From positions 4,827,036-4,891,035 of the forward strand of contig NW_004624843.1 in NCBI RefSeq assembly GCF_000247695.1: a DNA stretch of 64,000 bases, in the 5' to 3' direction. Source of the stretch: Heterocephalus glaber (taxonomy: Eukaryota; Chordata; Mammalia; Rodentia; Bathyergidae). Positions within the stretch are counted from its first letter, which is position 1. Every line of letters begins with the position of its first letter. The notes under the pieces are model-generated. The model searched no databases, had not been told where the DNA came from, and saw nothing but the letters and a program-made list of their open reading frames with translations. The translations under genes and the position numbers were made by a program. Of the stretch, positions 10,915 to 22,749 are shown piece after piece.

Positions 10915-11823
10915 TACAAACACTCACTTTCTAGGATCTCCACTTGTAAGTTCTTAGTTGTTGGCTAGGAGGGAGATTGGGACAATTGGGACTAAACCTT
11001 TTCGGAGTCTCTCTCTTTTTCTCTGATCTTTAGAAGAAACATGCCTCCAAAAAGGGGAGAAGGGTACAAAGTGCCAGAAAAAGATCAGAAATGAGATCAG
11101 AGGAAAAAAGTCTTTTTTCATGCTCATGATAAGTTAGTAAGACAATTTCCCCATTCATTACTCTCAGCCTGAAAAGGCAAGAACAGGAAATCTCAAGAGC
11201 TAAGACTGCCTCCTCACCAGCAGAAGATCAGACCAGAAAGAAAACTGAGGCAGAACAGGCTTGAAATTTCCTTCCATGAACATAGAAAGGGGATAGGACA
11301 GACTGTGTCAGTGAATCCTGACCTCCCAGATTGAAGGTCAGCAGCCATGCTGTTGCAAATAACTGACTGAGGGAGTCCTGAATTTATGAGACATTTATAT
11401 TTCATAAGCTAGATTTTATGAAAAAAATTTTTTACAGCACTTTAAAAATTCACATTTTGGTTAGTATCAAGGTCCACTAGAGGACACTCTAACAGTACTC
11501 TTTTCTAGCACTGTTGTCTGAGATAAGACAATAACCGTAACAGCCAAACAGGTCAAACTGGTCAAGCATCTAGTAAGTCCATACACAAAACAGGAATTCA
11601 GGAACCTGCCAGTAAAAATAAAATGTCCCATTGAAGAAACATAACCTTCCCACGTTCTCAACTTAAATTTACCATCATTTGACAAAAAACAAGGCATAAA
11701 GAGACAAACATAAAAGACAAAGCATAAGCAACTGGCAAACAAGAATGACAATTTCTGATTACCTAAAGTGAGTCACAATCCAGAAACCATGAGACAAAAG
11801 CAAACTCTTACCTCCTTCCAATG

Positions 11824-11841
11824 ATCTCAGTGGGACCTCCA
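11824..11841 (-). other. Retroviral primer-binding site, tRNA-Gln type
   Basis: The minus strand reads TGGAGGTCCCACTGAGAT, one mismatch from the complement of a tRNA-Gln 3' end. It starts two bases after the LTR terminus (...TATATCA). The position and sequence fix the 5' LTR boundary and the orientation of this ERV. Confidence 0.82.
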
Positions 11842-11843
11842 AA

Positions 11844-12013
11844 TGATATAGGGGGATAATGTAACTCCCAACCAGCTAGAGGTCAGATATGCTGAGTTTG
11901 TGTTCCCCAAAATCAAAGAATAAATTCTAAGGAACAACAGAGTTTAAGAGTAGGAAAATTCATTGCGAGCGATAGCTCCTGAGAGACAGGAGGGGACCTG
12001 AAAGTGGGTTGCC
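11844..12013 (-). mobile_element. 5' LTR fragment of Gln-primed ERV (R/U5 part)
   Basis: It lies immediately 5' (minus-strand sense) of a tRNA-Gln PBS. It shares gtaactcccaacc, tttgtgttccccaaaatc and aggaaaattcattg...tcctgagagacaggaggggacc with the copies at 2.35 and 6.27 kb. The U3 part is lost; the sequence beyond 12013 is unrelated. Confidence 0.72.
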
Positions 12014-12132
12014 TCTGCCTTTCCTTGTGGTGATGAGATCTCCTCCTCCCACTCCCACTATGCAGTGACACAGTCATAGAAGGCTCTGGTCAGAATCGAA
12101 CTGAACTAACAACACCTCTTTTGTTCATTAAT

Positions 12133-12180
12133 TAGTGTTGTGCTGGGGTACTGTATTGCTGAGTTACATCTCTGACCCTT
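12133..12180 (-). mobile_element. ID-like remnant
   Basis: Diverged text tgctggggtactgtattgctgagttacatctctgaccc. Confidence 0.4.
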
Positions 12181-12183
12181 TAC

Positions 12184-12298
12184 ATTTTTTTTATTTTGAG
12201 ATAGGATCTCATTAAGTTCCCCAAGCTAGTCTTGACTCAGATTCTTCTGCCTCAACCTCCTGAGTTGCTGGGTTTATAGGTATGTGCCGCTACAACCA
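12184..12298 (-). mobile_element. B1 SINE
   Basis: Diverged: ttttgagataggatctc ... cctcctgagttgctggg. Confidence 0.75.
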
Positions 12299-12385
12299 CC
12301 TTAACCTCTCTTCTTCATAAAGTTAGGCTGCCTCAGGTATTTTGTTATAGGAATGTAGTAAAGAGGCTAATACACTAATTTAAAA
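12299..12385 (+). mobile_element. MaLR-type LTR 3' end
   Basis: The end of a MST/MLT-like LTR is recognisable (taaagttaggctgcctcaggtattttgttat...gaggctaatac). The rest is lost behind a B1. Confidence 0.55.
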
Positions 12386-12390
12386 AGACT

Positions 12391-12513
12391 ATTTTTTTCT
12401 TATCTTTTTTCACAGAATCTTGCTTTGTAGTGCAGGCTGGCCTTGAACTCACAGCCCTCCTTCCTCAGCCTCCTGAGTGCTGAGACTACAGGCATGTGCC
12501 ACTACACCTGGCT
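12391..12513 (-). mobile_element. B1 SINE
   Basis: Reads tttgtagtgcaggctggccttgaactc ... ctcctgagtgctgagactac. Confidence 0.88.
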
Positions 12514-12519
12514 ATCAGG

Positions 12520-14499
12520 ACTTTCTGAGGGAGCAAACTCTCACTAGGCACTGAAGGTATAGGCTCATTGGCTCTCAGACATTGCTGGTGTCAACTGGTA
12601 AAAGTCCTTTCCCCTAAATGAGGAAGCTATTTCACACGAATGTGGGTGTTTTCAGTTTTTGACCCATTAATTTCTAGAAATTCTTTCCTAAAAAATGTAT
12701 CATACATGTGGTAAATGTTCACTGCCCAATTCTATCAGTTTAACATTACTCTCACAGGGGAAGCAGAAGCAGCCTTGTGATGACACACGCATTTGGTGCC
12801 AGGCTCTGACTTTGAGGAGCAGACTCCCGGGAGGTGCTGTGGGGACGTCACACCCGGGACGAGACAGCTGCCAGAGCCCAAACAGGGCCACTCCTGCCTT
12901 CCTGCCTCTCTGCAGGCTTCTCACTTGCTCTGCTTTCTCTGCCTGATGGGGCCTTGCTCACACCAGGCAACCTGTGTGTGAAGACATACCACAGCCACTG
13001 CACTTTCTTTCTTGCTGACAAATCTCTTTTCCTGCCTCAGCCTCCCTTCTGGAGTTGGTATCCAGGCCTTGAATTGAATTGAATCAGCAATCAGGTGCTG
13101 ATTCTCAGTTCTGGTTTCCTCTCTGTCTGAAGCTCTGGACAGAGGCAAACTGAACATTCCTCCACATGTCATCCAAAGACGCAATCCGAGCTGCTTTCAA
13201 ATTCTTTAAAAACCATTCCATAAAATACAAGTTGTTTGTCAATTTTATAAATAGTGAGAAGCAATGAGTCTGGTGGTACATCTGTGTATTTGCTAAATTC
13301 ATCAAACTGGTCATTCAGAGAAATGGGTAAAAGAATCCTAAAAATGCTAAATGTTGGCAACAAAAAATAATTTTTAAAAGAATTCAAGAGAAATCGGTGT
13401 CAAGTGAAAAAATCCTTGTATGAGACATTATAAATTTGGAATTCTGTTATATAAAGAGTGTGCTCAGAAGAAGGCTCCACTGACCTACTTTTTACCAATT
13501 TGAACATTTTGGGGGGCGGGGGTACTGGGGATCAAACTCAGGACCTTGCACTTGTGAGGCAGGCGCCTGAACCACTGAGCTAAATCCCCAGCCCTGGACA
13601 TTTCTTAAAATGCTAGTGAGACTGAAGACGAGTCAGAGACATTAAAGAGTGTATTCTCCACCATGGTGTTGGGGAAGCAGTGTGCTGGCTGTTGGTGAGC
13701 TGGCCATTTGATGATCAGTGTTGACAGATGGAGTCTCTGGGAATTTGGGAGACCCACAGCTAAGCATCAGGGACCCTGGAAAGTCCCAGAGGTCTCTGGT
13801 GTATCTCCGCATCCTGCTACTCAGTACCCCTTCATTTGGGGATGCGAGGCTCTGTCCTGTGTCTGGATTCCTCATTCTGGGAGACAGAGCTGGTTCCGAT
13901 CCATCAGGGCTGGCTACTCCAGGGGACCATGATTCCCCTACCGAAGCAGTTGTGCCGTCTGTTCTGGCCCAGCTCAGCCCAGCTCAGCCTCACCTGGGTT
14001 GGGTTCTAGAGATGCCTTGGGCCTGCAGGACCCTGCTACACCCTGTCTGCTCACTCGGGGGCTTCTCTGTGCCCAGTCTCCTCACAGCACTCTCTCTGCA
14101 GTGACACCTGTTCCTTTGTTTACTGTCAGCCTCCCCAGCCAGAACCCAAGTCCCAGAGGCAGCGACTTTGTCTCCTTCGCTTCCCTGGCCCTGCTTCTTA
14201 CAATCATGCCAGACACTGAGTGAGTTTTTGTTGAATGACTGGAATAGACTCACATCCTCCCTGCTGGGAGACGCCCGTCCTGTCCCCTGCCTGCCGCCCT
14301 CCGTGTCATCTCTGCCCTCCACGCCCGGCCAGACTGCACGTCCCGGGAGGAGGTGGGAGGCTTACACCTCATCTCTCTTTATTTTTCCAGATGAGCTTCA
14401 GAATTATTTGGATGATTTTTCCAAAAGTTTCACTGAAATTTTAATTTTAATTGACATTACTTTAAATATATATGTCTGTTTGAAAAGAAATGACATGGT
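12520..14499. other. Intergenic sequence, mostly unique
   Basis: One ID at 13511-13595 and a MIR-like tail near 14205-14250. The block 13130-13480 is AT-rich and repeat-free. No gene. Confidence 0.55.
13511..13595 (-). mobile_element. ID-type SINE
   Basis: Reads ggtactggggatcaaactcagg ... gagctaaatccccagccc on the plus strand. Confidence 0.88.
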
Positions 14500-14870
14500 T
14501 ACATGAATTCTTTTCTCCATAAGCATAATCTCTTTATTTTCTTGTCTTTCTTTAAAACCCTTAGGAAAATTTTATAGTTTTTATGTTGTTTCTGAATATT
14601 TATTATTAAGTTAATATCTAGGGCAATTTATTTTTACAGTTGCTATAGCGTGTGGGAATCTTCCCCTCCTTTTACTTTCTAATTGTTGGTGAGAGGAAAG
14701 GAGTCAATTTGTGAATGTTTATTTTGTATCCATTCACTTTAGTTAAACCCTTACTAACTCTAAGAATTTTTCATTTGATTATTTTGGGTATAAAATTGCA
14801 TTACTAACAAATGATAACTTTATCGCCTTTCTTTTCCTTCCTCCGATTGTACCTCTTGTCAGCTGTTTCT
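14500..14870 (-). mobile_element. Ancient L1 (L1M-like) fragment
   Basis: AT-rich text such as gttaaacccttactaactc...ggtataaaattgc...aacaaatgataactttatc followed by ttccttcctccgattgtacctcttg reads like the antisense strand of old L1 ORF2. Confidence 0.45.
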
Positions 14871-17184
14871 TGTTGCATTGGTCAGAGTGGATCCCTCCTT
14901 AAATAAACCTTTCATTAGGGAGGACATTCACAACTCCACAGAGTATTTTAAGAACACCACCAAGAACGCGACACATCTCCACTCCTGGGATGCGGCCAGT
15001 ATAGAACTTAGAGGAGATTTATTGCTCCCAGTGCTTCCATTAGGGAGGGAAAAAAGAGAAATGATAAATCATTCCATACCTGATGAACTTTGTTCCTTTA
15101 AGCTACAAACCAAGAGAAAGGAGAAAAAGGAAGTAATAAATTTAAACAAAACGGAGGAAAGAAGGACTGATAAACTTAATCAATAGCACCTGGGACGAAA
15201 TGGCCCTTCTGCAGCGTAGGGCTGTGTGGGGCAGGGTGGAGGGGGGGACATGGCTGCCTGGTGGTTTTGTGTCAGGTACCTGGGGCTGTGGACCTGTGGC
15301 TGGAGTTGTTGCCCTGATCGGTACCCTAGACGTATTTGGGGAGGCCCAGAGAGCGCACAAGCCAGGCACTGGTTCATCCCAGTGGACCCCATTTCCTTGG
15401 GAAGGAGGCACAAAGCTTGGGTGAGCTGAGGCACGGCCCATCATTTCACCTGGCCTCGACACTATTTACAGGGTGCTCGTCTCTCCTCTGTCTTTGTGAT
15501 TTTTGGTCAAATTTCTTCCCACATTCCATCCTGATGGAGAGGAAGGTGAGTCCTCGGTGTTGCCCACCCTCAGCATTGGGGGCACAGGTGGTCAGCGTGG
15601 GCTCAGGATGGGGAGACAACTCATGCGGGGCCGTGAGTTCTTTTTGGGCTGGCTGCTTGGAGGATTTAATATTATGTTTATTTGAAGCGAAAATTCCTTT
15701 ACATTCAGTGAAAAAATATTAATAAGCCATTAGCCAGATTCTGAAAAGTAGCAGATGCAAATTAAAACACTCTGGAAAAAGGAATGAATTAATGTGAAAT
15801 AGGTTTTATAAGCAAAATGAGAGGATTGGATTCTCAGCAGGCTGCTTGTATGTTTTCGTAACAAAATGGAAATTAATATCTTCCCAGGGGCTCATCATCT
15901 ATTCCGCTCAACTCCATGTGCTCTGCAGTGATTGTTTTTAGAGGAGAAGGAAAGGTCCCAGCTGCTCAGTGGATGAGCCAACAGGAGGGCGTCCTGGAGT
16001 GGATATCGCAGGCCCTCTGTTTCTCCACAGAAGGGCCGGCTCCCACTTCCCAGTCGGGGGTCTGTGTAGACCAGGCTTAGCAGGTGAGGTCTCCTTGACA
16101 CAGGCCAGTGACAGCTTCCTGGAAGCTGTAGTGAGGAGAGCCGTGGGGTCACCCAGAGGCTCCCACCAAACCCTCCTGGGGGAAGGGGCAGTGGTGATTC
16201 CGGCACAGTGTGGGCGGAGGCTGAGAACCCGGGGCTCAGCCACCTTGCTGGTGTGGTTTGGGGATAACCCTGAGCTCATGAAGATGACATAGGAGACCGA
16301 GGCCTGGGAGCCCAAACTCGGGGCACACTTGAGCTAGGGCTGGAGGGCATCCTGCAGACCCCAAGAGCAGTTTCCAGCAGTGACACAGGCTGGCTGGCAG
16401 CTGACTCTCCCTGCTGGGGTAGGGGAGCACATTGGGGAGGCCTCGAGAAGGAAGGAATGGACATTCTGCTAGTAGGAGCCTGCAATCTCGTAACTGGGAA
16501 TCCTGACATGGCTCCTGTGTGCTAAGCTGGCAAAGCAAGTCAAATTGTCCCTGTCCAGAGCGTAGTACTGTGTATTCACTTCAGTGTTTTGCAGAATCAA
16601 GTTAGTTTGGACAACTTTCAGAAAGGAAACAGACATTTACCACAATCATACATAAGTTTCAAAGTTTTAGAACAGAATTACATTTCCTAGAGGGGTCAAA
16701 TATATCTCCTAACTGGATTTACCTAAAGTAATGCTAGCTGCTGTAACAAGCCCCAGAGTAGACTGCTCTCCAACATGGTAGAAAGCTGATGCTCTCCAGG
16801 TGCTGATTCTTGGGCCCAGGACCCTGTTACCATATGGCTCTGCTATCTTCAGCATGTCACTTGCAGGGTCACCATGCTTGTTGATATCAAGCTGACTAGA
16901 AGGGCCCATGTCTCCTTCCTCTCTCCTTCCATTGGCTCAAACTCGGTCACGTGGCTGCCCTTTCCTGTGAGGAGGCTGGAAAATGAAGTCCAGCGATGCC
17001 TGGGAAGAAGATGGTTCATGAACAGATACTTGTGCTTGAAAGAGAGGAAAAATCTTTTTCCTTCTACCCTGCTGGGTTCCGTGGCTGGGGCCCTGTGAAT
17101 TAGACTAACGGAAGGCAGATCACTAAGAGAAAAGCAGACACAAGTTCGGTGTATGTGCATCCTGCATGCACATGTAAATATTCA
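14871..17184. other. Intergenic sequence, mostly unique
   Basis: Contains the candidate element at 15660-15900. Open frames are short and lack similarity to any protein I know. Confidence 0.55.
15660..15900. promoter_or_regulatory. Candidate conserved non-coding element
   Basis: Repeat-free AT-rich block with homeodomain-type ATTA/TTAAT sites and a perfect octamer ATGCAAAT (15755-15762). No open frame of note. The enhancer role is inferred from composition only. Confidence 0.35.
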
Positions 17185-17600
17185 GAGATGAGCAGTGCTA
17201 TGGGGTGGTTATGAAACGTCCCCCAAAACTCATGGCTGCCAGATGATAGTAATGGGAGTGATGAGATCACAAGGGCTCCAGTGGATTAACCCGCTGATGG
17301 GATCACAATTTGATGACACTCATTGAAGGGAATGCATTCTGGGGTGTGCTTTTGGGGACCACATCTGGTCCCTGGCCATTCTCTGGGCTCTTCTCTCTGC
17401 TTCTGGGTGCCATGAGGGGAGCAGCTTTCCTCCTCCATGCCCTTGGCCATGATGTTTCTGTCAAGCCACAGGCCTAGAAGCAGTGGAGCAAAGTGACCAT
17501 AGACTGAGACCCCTGAAACCATGAGCCAAAATAAACCTTCCTACCTGTGAGCTGTTTAGCCAGGCATTGTGTTACAACTATGAAAATCTGACTAAGGCAA
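17185..17600 (+). mobile_element. MaLR-type LTR
   Basis: Typical MST/THE1-like layout: ctatggggtggttatgaaacgtcccc near the start, a central ttctgggtgccatgaggggagcag, then aaaccatgagccaaaataaacc and a terminal ttgtgttacaactatgaaaatctgactaagg. Confidence 0.7.
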
Positions 17601-18175
17601 GAACCTAAGTAGGTGATCCAAGGGGTGCTTAGAGCTTGGAGTCTACAGACCCAGCTTAGTCGGGGAAAGAGGAGGGAAAAGGGCACTTAGGGAAAAGCAA
17701 GTGACTTTTAGGGAAGACAAATGGGTCATTAGGGGTAGATGGGAGATGTAAGTTTGGAACAATGTCTGTCTTGCTCTGGTGATGACTTCTTGTCTCTGAA
17801 AAGAGATTAGGGTCGCTCCTGGGAGGGGGTTTACTCAGTTCTTTTGGGAGGTTCTGCTTTTAGAATTTTGGGAATTCAAGCGACAGAACAATCCATATGC
17901 CAAAGTAGTGTATGGTTTAGGGTGGCATATCCTGATCCCTTTGTGCCCAGACAGCACCCTGACAATCACAGGAGACCCATGATGTCCTGGACAGCAATTA
18001 TATTGGAAATGCCAAGTTCAACATGAAAATGTCAGTGTCCTCAAAACGTTTGTTGAACGAATGACCAAATGAATGAATGGCCCTTCTCTTATGTGGTGGG
18101 AATGTATTTGTGGTTCTGTTCTTAGACTGATCTCACCAGCAGCACTAAACTTTGCCCACTCTCTGGCTTGATAGC

Positions 18176-18260
18176 TTTTTTTTTAGGTACCGGGGATCAA
18201 ACTCAGGTCCTTGCACTTGCGCAGCAGGTGACGAAACCACTGAGCTAAATCCCCGGCCCC
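18176..18260 (-). mobile_element. ID-type SINE
   Basis: Complete element with target-site duplication cttgatagct. Confidence 0.92.
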
Positions 18261-18577
18261 CTTGATAGCTTTTTTAAAAAAAAAAATCTCAGTTGATCTG
18301 AGAGTTTGGGCTAAGGGACATAATGACATGTTGTGTCCCCCCACCTCTGAGCCTTTATTGTAGGGTTCTTGCCAACCCTGCTAGTGTTCTTGTCACCCCA
18401 GTGATAGGCACATGCATGCTGCCTTGGTGTCCAGGGCATGGAAGGCCATACTGAGGGGGTGGTTGTGGGTGCCATGCCAAGGCACAGCGGGGGTGACTGT
18501 CACACACCCTCGATTGAAAGCTGGGATCATGCAGGAGCTCACGACTCTGCCGTCTCCCAGGAAATGCCAGGGGGGTG

Positions 18578-18880
18578 ATGGTGTGAGTTAGATGTTTGTC
18601 CCCCAAGGTTCATGGGTCGGAGGCTTGGCCAGCGGTCTGAGGCTGGTGAGAGGTCTTAGGACATTTAAGGGGCAGGGCCAGGTGGAAGGTCCCTAGGTTG
18701 GGGTACTGCCCTCCAGGACTGAGTGCTCACAGAAGCCTGCGCTGAACCCTGAGCTTCTCTCTGACCTGTGCCATGCTGTTTGGACTTTCAGCCTCCAAAA
18801 ACGTGAGCTCAGTAAACCTCTCCTTGTTGTAAAGTTAGGCTGCCTCGGGTATTTCGCCAGAGTAGCACTGCACTGATTCG
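18578..18880 (+). mobile_element. MaLR-type LTR
   Basis: It begins gtgtgagttagatgtttgtccccc and ends with gtgagctcagtaaacctc and ggctgcctcgggtatttcgcc, the usual MST/MLT polyadenylation region and terminus. Confidence 0.65.
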
Positions 18881-19352
18881 TGGGGACAACAGGGGAGTCC
18901 GCACAGATGGGTGGGGCTCCATGGGGACACAGGTGACTCCATCCCTGTGACAGGGGCCATGGAGCCTGGGGAAACTCTGGCCAGGCAAAGCCCTGAGCCG
19001 TGTGTCTTCCAGGAGACACTGTGGTCCCTTTGAGGCACTCAGCACTAACAAAGATGCTTCGGGTCGTTTTATTTTCTCCTGACATGTACTTGTGCTGCTT
19101 CAGTCCTCTGGTCAAGGCTTTTGTTCATCCCCAGTCTTTTCATTCACTGTGTGTTCCGCCCAGTGGGGCTGCGGAGCCAGCTTCAGCGGCTCCTAGGGAC
19201 GGAGTGCTGGGTACCGGCCCTGTGCTGGGCATGCCACATGGCCCACATGCCGCTGTGGCTGCTTCCTGCGCCTTTACTTGGGGTGGTGGGAAGGCTCTTC
19301 CGCCAGTGTAAGCTGCTGCCTGGGGATATAATCACTGTCAAAAAGTCCTCCA

Positions 19353-19462
19353 GGGGCCAGGGATTTAGCTCAGTGGTTTCGCTGCCTGCTGCACAAGCCC
19401 AAGGACCCAAGTTCAATCTCCGGTACCAAAAAACAAAACAAAACAAAAAACAAACAAACAAT
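19353..19462 (+). mobile_element. ID-type SINE
   Basis: Complete element with (AAAC)n tail and target-site duplication aagtcctccagg. Confidence 0.92.
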
Positions 19463-19757
19463 AAGTCCTCCAGGCTCCCACCCCTGGAACCCCCAGCCGG
19501 TTACCCTTTCCTGCCTCTGGCCTTGCGGCCTTCCCAGGCCAGCCCCAAACTCACGAATGTGCTTGGCAAAACACAGGGCCCTTGCTGCCGCCTTTGGGAT
19601 GGCCCTCAAACTGCCAGAGGCTGTGACCCTTCCTGCTCTTCCTCATCCTTGAGGGAGGAGAGTGAGGGAAGAGGTGTTCCCACCACAGGGAGTGGGTTCC
19701 TCCATCAGCCTTCCGCACACCGGCACAAGTGGCCACAGTTACCAGTTTTTTTCTTAC

Positions 19758-19762
19758 TGTGT

Positions 19763-19801
<39 letters not shown>
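19758..19801 (+). repeat. (GT)n microsatellite
   Basis: About 22 GT units with one interruption. Confidence 0.96.
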
Positions 19802-19802
<1 letters not shown>

Positions 19803-19837
19803 GTGTGCATGCACCCTACACTCCAGGCCTTTTTAGT

Positions 19838-19962
19838 TTTCATTTTGAGGCAGGGTCTTGCTAAGTTGCTGAATTGCCCAGGCTGGCCTCAAACTTGTGA
19901 CCCTCCTGCCTCAGCTTCCCGAGAAGCTGATGTTTCAGGCATGCACACCATGCTTAGCTAAA
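19838..19962 (-). mobile_element. B1 SINE
   Basis: Reads ttttgaggcagggtcttgc ... cccaggctggcctcaaac. Confidence 0.88.
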
Positions 19963-19970
19963 ATGTACCT

Positions 19971-20059
19971 GTTTTTTTTCCTGGTGGACCTGGGTATAGG
20001 ACCCAGGCTTCTCTCATGCTAGGCAAGAGTTCTACCCCTGAGCTGCAAACCCAGTCCTT
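19971..20059 (-). mobile_element. ID-like SINE, old
   Basis: Reads ggacctgggtataggacccagg ... ctgagctgcaaacccagtcc, an older ID-related form. Confidence 0.55.
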
Positions 20060-20630
20060 AAGCATTGTACGTGTTCGGTGCAGTGACATTAAGCACATCT
20101 GCAATGCTCTGCAGCCATCGCCACCATCCATCTCTAGCACTTTTCATCTCGCAAAACTGAAACTCTTGTCCCCATCAAAAGCTGACTGCCCCTTCCCTTC
20201 CCCCCAGCCCCTGGGAGTCACCACTTTGCTTTCCGCCTGTGACTTTGGCCACTCCAGGTTACTCACATGTAGTACTTATCTTTCTGTGACTGGCTTCTTT
20301 CACTTAGCGTGTGTGCTCAGAGCTCACCCATGTTGTAGCATATGTCAGACTTCCTTCCTTTTTAGGACTGAGTAGTATTCCACTGTGTGTACAGATGCCA
20401 CAATCTCTTTTCATGTTTCAGGGACTTCAAATGCTGCTGTTGTAGGCATGAATGTACAAATATTTCCTCGAGACTGTTTTCAGGTCTTTTGGGTAATACC
20501 CAGAAGTGGAAATGCTAGATTGAGTGACAATTTTATTTTTAAATTTTGAGGACCCTCCCTTCTCTTTTCTACCATTTTAGATTCCCACCAACAGTGTACA
20601 AGTGTTCCAATTTCTCCATCCTCGCCAACA
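20060..20630 (-). mobile_element. Ancient L1 (L1M-like) 3' region
   Basis: The plus strand shows the antisense L1M signature in order: ctttctgtgactggcttctttcacttagc, acccatgttgtagcatatg, gactgagtagtattccactg, gtaatacccagaagtgg and attcccaccaacagtgtacaagtg. About 570 bp are recognisable. Confidence 0.8.
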
Positions 20631-20650
20631 CTGAGCTACATCCCGAGCCC
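20629..20650 (-). mobile_element. ID-type SINE 5' remnant
   Basis: Only cactgagctacatcccgagccc (minus-strand head) is left, next to a fuller ID. Confidence 0.6.
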
Positions 20651-20682
20651 TTTTTTAATTTTTAATTTTCTTCTTTTCTTTT

Positions 20683-20768
20683 CTTTTTTTTTGTGGAACT
20701 GGGGGTCAAACTCAGGACCTTGCGCTTGCCAGGCAGGCATGGCACCACTGAGCTACATCCCCAGCCCC
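20683..20768 (-). mobile_element. ID-type SINE
   Basis: Reads actgggggtcaaactcagg ... gagctacatccccagcccc on the plus strand. Confidence 0.88.
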
Positions 20769-21641
20769 TTGATTTGTGTTTTCTAGTGATTAGTGATGTG
20801 CCTTTCAGACATAGTGGTGGGAGACGCAGGAGGGTGGAAGGCACTTCTCTGACCAAGACTGAAATACGGTCACAGTTGTGGAGATGAGAAAGTAGTTTTT
20901 GATCCCTCCTTTAGTAGATACACTTACAACCCTTCCATCAAGAAAATTTATGACACCCATAAACCAACATCCCTCACACTTCAGGATAACATATGAAATG
21001 AAGTCAATAAATCATTACCCCAAATTTGGGAAAGCGGTATGAATTGCCTACTAGGAAGTTGAGGGAAGGGATGAGGTCAGTTCACAATGGCAGAGGGGCC
21101 TCAAACTTGAGCCAGCTGCGCTCCAGCTGCACACCTGGCCCCACACTCAGGCCGGTCCACATGAGAGACGAGTCTGGAAAGGAGTAGAAACCATCCCAGA
21201 ACCCACAGGAAATGCAAGGCCCTTGTCGCCAGGTAGCGCTGAAGTAGGAATGCAATGATATTAGCAGCTCTCAAAACTCTCCATAGTTCAAAACTTCAGA
21301 GAAATCCTTCAGGGTTTTTAAACTTTCTGCCGCTTTGTTTTATTTTATGTATTTAAGAAACTGCCTTCTCCCAATCTCCTCCTTTGCTCATGGTTACTTC
21401 TTGTTCTGTCCAAAAACCTGCAACACAGTCCCACTTTCCCTGGATGAAGACCCCTAAGTCTTTGTCTTCAGTTCCTCCAGAGAGCTCTGAATCCCAGCAT
21501 TCTCTGTGAAGGGGGCTGGTCATGGAGGGGTTAGGCAATCCTAAACCAGAGTACTGGGCTTTGAACCCCCATTCTGACTCCTACCTGCTGTGCAGTCTCA
21601 TATATAAAATAGAGATAAGAATTGTGAACAAAGGATTTTTG

Positions 21642-21735
21642 TGTTGTTGTTGGTTTTTTTTGGTACCAGGGATTGAACTCGGGTCCTTGTGCTTATGGGG
21701 CAGGCAGCAGAACCACTGAGCTAAATCCCCGGCCC
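21642..21735 (-). mobile_element. ID-type SINE
   Basis: Complete element with target-site duplication acaaaggatttttgtg. Confidence 0.92.
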
Positions 21736-21822
21736 ACAAAGGATTTTTGTGATGATTAAAGAAATTCATTATATTTTTTGCAGTAGTGCCCAGCACATAG
21801 TAATTGCTTAATAAATAATTCC

Positions 21823-21908
21823 TTTTTTTTTTTTGGTACCAGAGATCGAACTCAGGACCTTGCACTTGTGAAGCAGGTGGCGGTACCACTGGGCTAAATC
21901 CCCAGCCC
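21823..21908 (-). mobile_element. ID-type SINE
   Basis: Complete element inserted in a MIR-like tail, with target-site duplication aataattcctt. Confidence 0.92.
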
Positions 21909-22469
21909 AATAATTCCTTATTTTATTGTGAAGGAGAGGAGAGAGAAGTTGCATGACATTTTGTATGATAACAGATTTTAGCACTTCAGACCGTTCCAGA
22001 GAGAGTCAGGAAAGGGGTATGGTGCGGGGCGGGGGGGGGGTCCTTCCTGGTCCAGCACTTGCAGACGCCCTGCTGGCCTCTCTGCGGGCCTCAGTCTCCC
22101 TGAAAGCACTTGGCTCAGAGCCTCCGAACTGCCAGCTTCCCAAGTGCAGCTGCATATTTCAGCACTCTCCCACCATCCTCACGAAAGCTGGTTGTTTCAC
22201 CTCCTCAGCTGCACGCCACACAATCCCTGTTAGGAATTGCTGGACAAACTTCAGCGATTTGGGCCACTCCCAAGAGAGGCATGGGGAGGAAGCCCAAAGG
22301 AGAGAAATCAAATCCACATCCTTGTCACTAGTGCCAGAGCTCACCTCTACCCCTTCCATGTCTGTACTTCCTCTCTCACAGGCCTCTCGCCTCTGGTCTC
22401 TGTTTCTCCTGAAGCCATCATATATGTGGCCACTTGAGTCACCTTAGTATTAAAGACTTGTGACAGCCA

Positions 22470-22615
22470 GAGCTGGTGGAGACCTTGGGACCCAGTAAAC
22501 CAACCGCCTCCACATGAGGAGGAAAATCACAGGTGCTGAAGGCTAAGCCACAGAGTTGGAACTAGAACCCGGGTTAACTCTGCTCTTATTATACCACTCA
22601 GCCACCCGTGAGTGG
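22470..22615 (+). mobile_element. MIR SINE remnant
   Basis: Contains gaggaggaaaatcacaggtgc ... ccacagagttggaactagaacccggg, the MIR core. Confidence 0.55.
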
Positions 22616-22749
22616 AGACTGAAGTTGCTGAACATGGCTGGTGTTGGTGGTGATTGAATGATTATTTCCAATCTTATGCACATTCTTTTGCTGCAAGAGT
22701 CTCAAGTGCCTCCCAGTGGAGTAGGGAGAGTGTATTTCTCTGCTCTGTT

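Larger units (their letters stand above)
9298..11823 (-). mobile_element. Presumed 5' internal region (leader/early gag) of the Gln-primed ERV, with SINE insertions
   Basis: This stretch lies between the tRNA-Gln PBS and the recognisable capsid. I see no convincing open frame. It contains two ID insertions and a B1, annotated separately. Assignment to the ERV rests on position only; part could be unrelated host DNA or other insertions. Confidence 0.4.

Noticed and set aside
1101..12013. A functional endogenous retrovirus
   Set aside because: Both elements lack most of pol and env and carry stops, frameshifts and SINE insertions.
19121..19864. 247-codon plus-strand open frame
   Set aside because: It passes through an ID SINE and a (GT)n repeat; not a gene.
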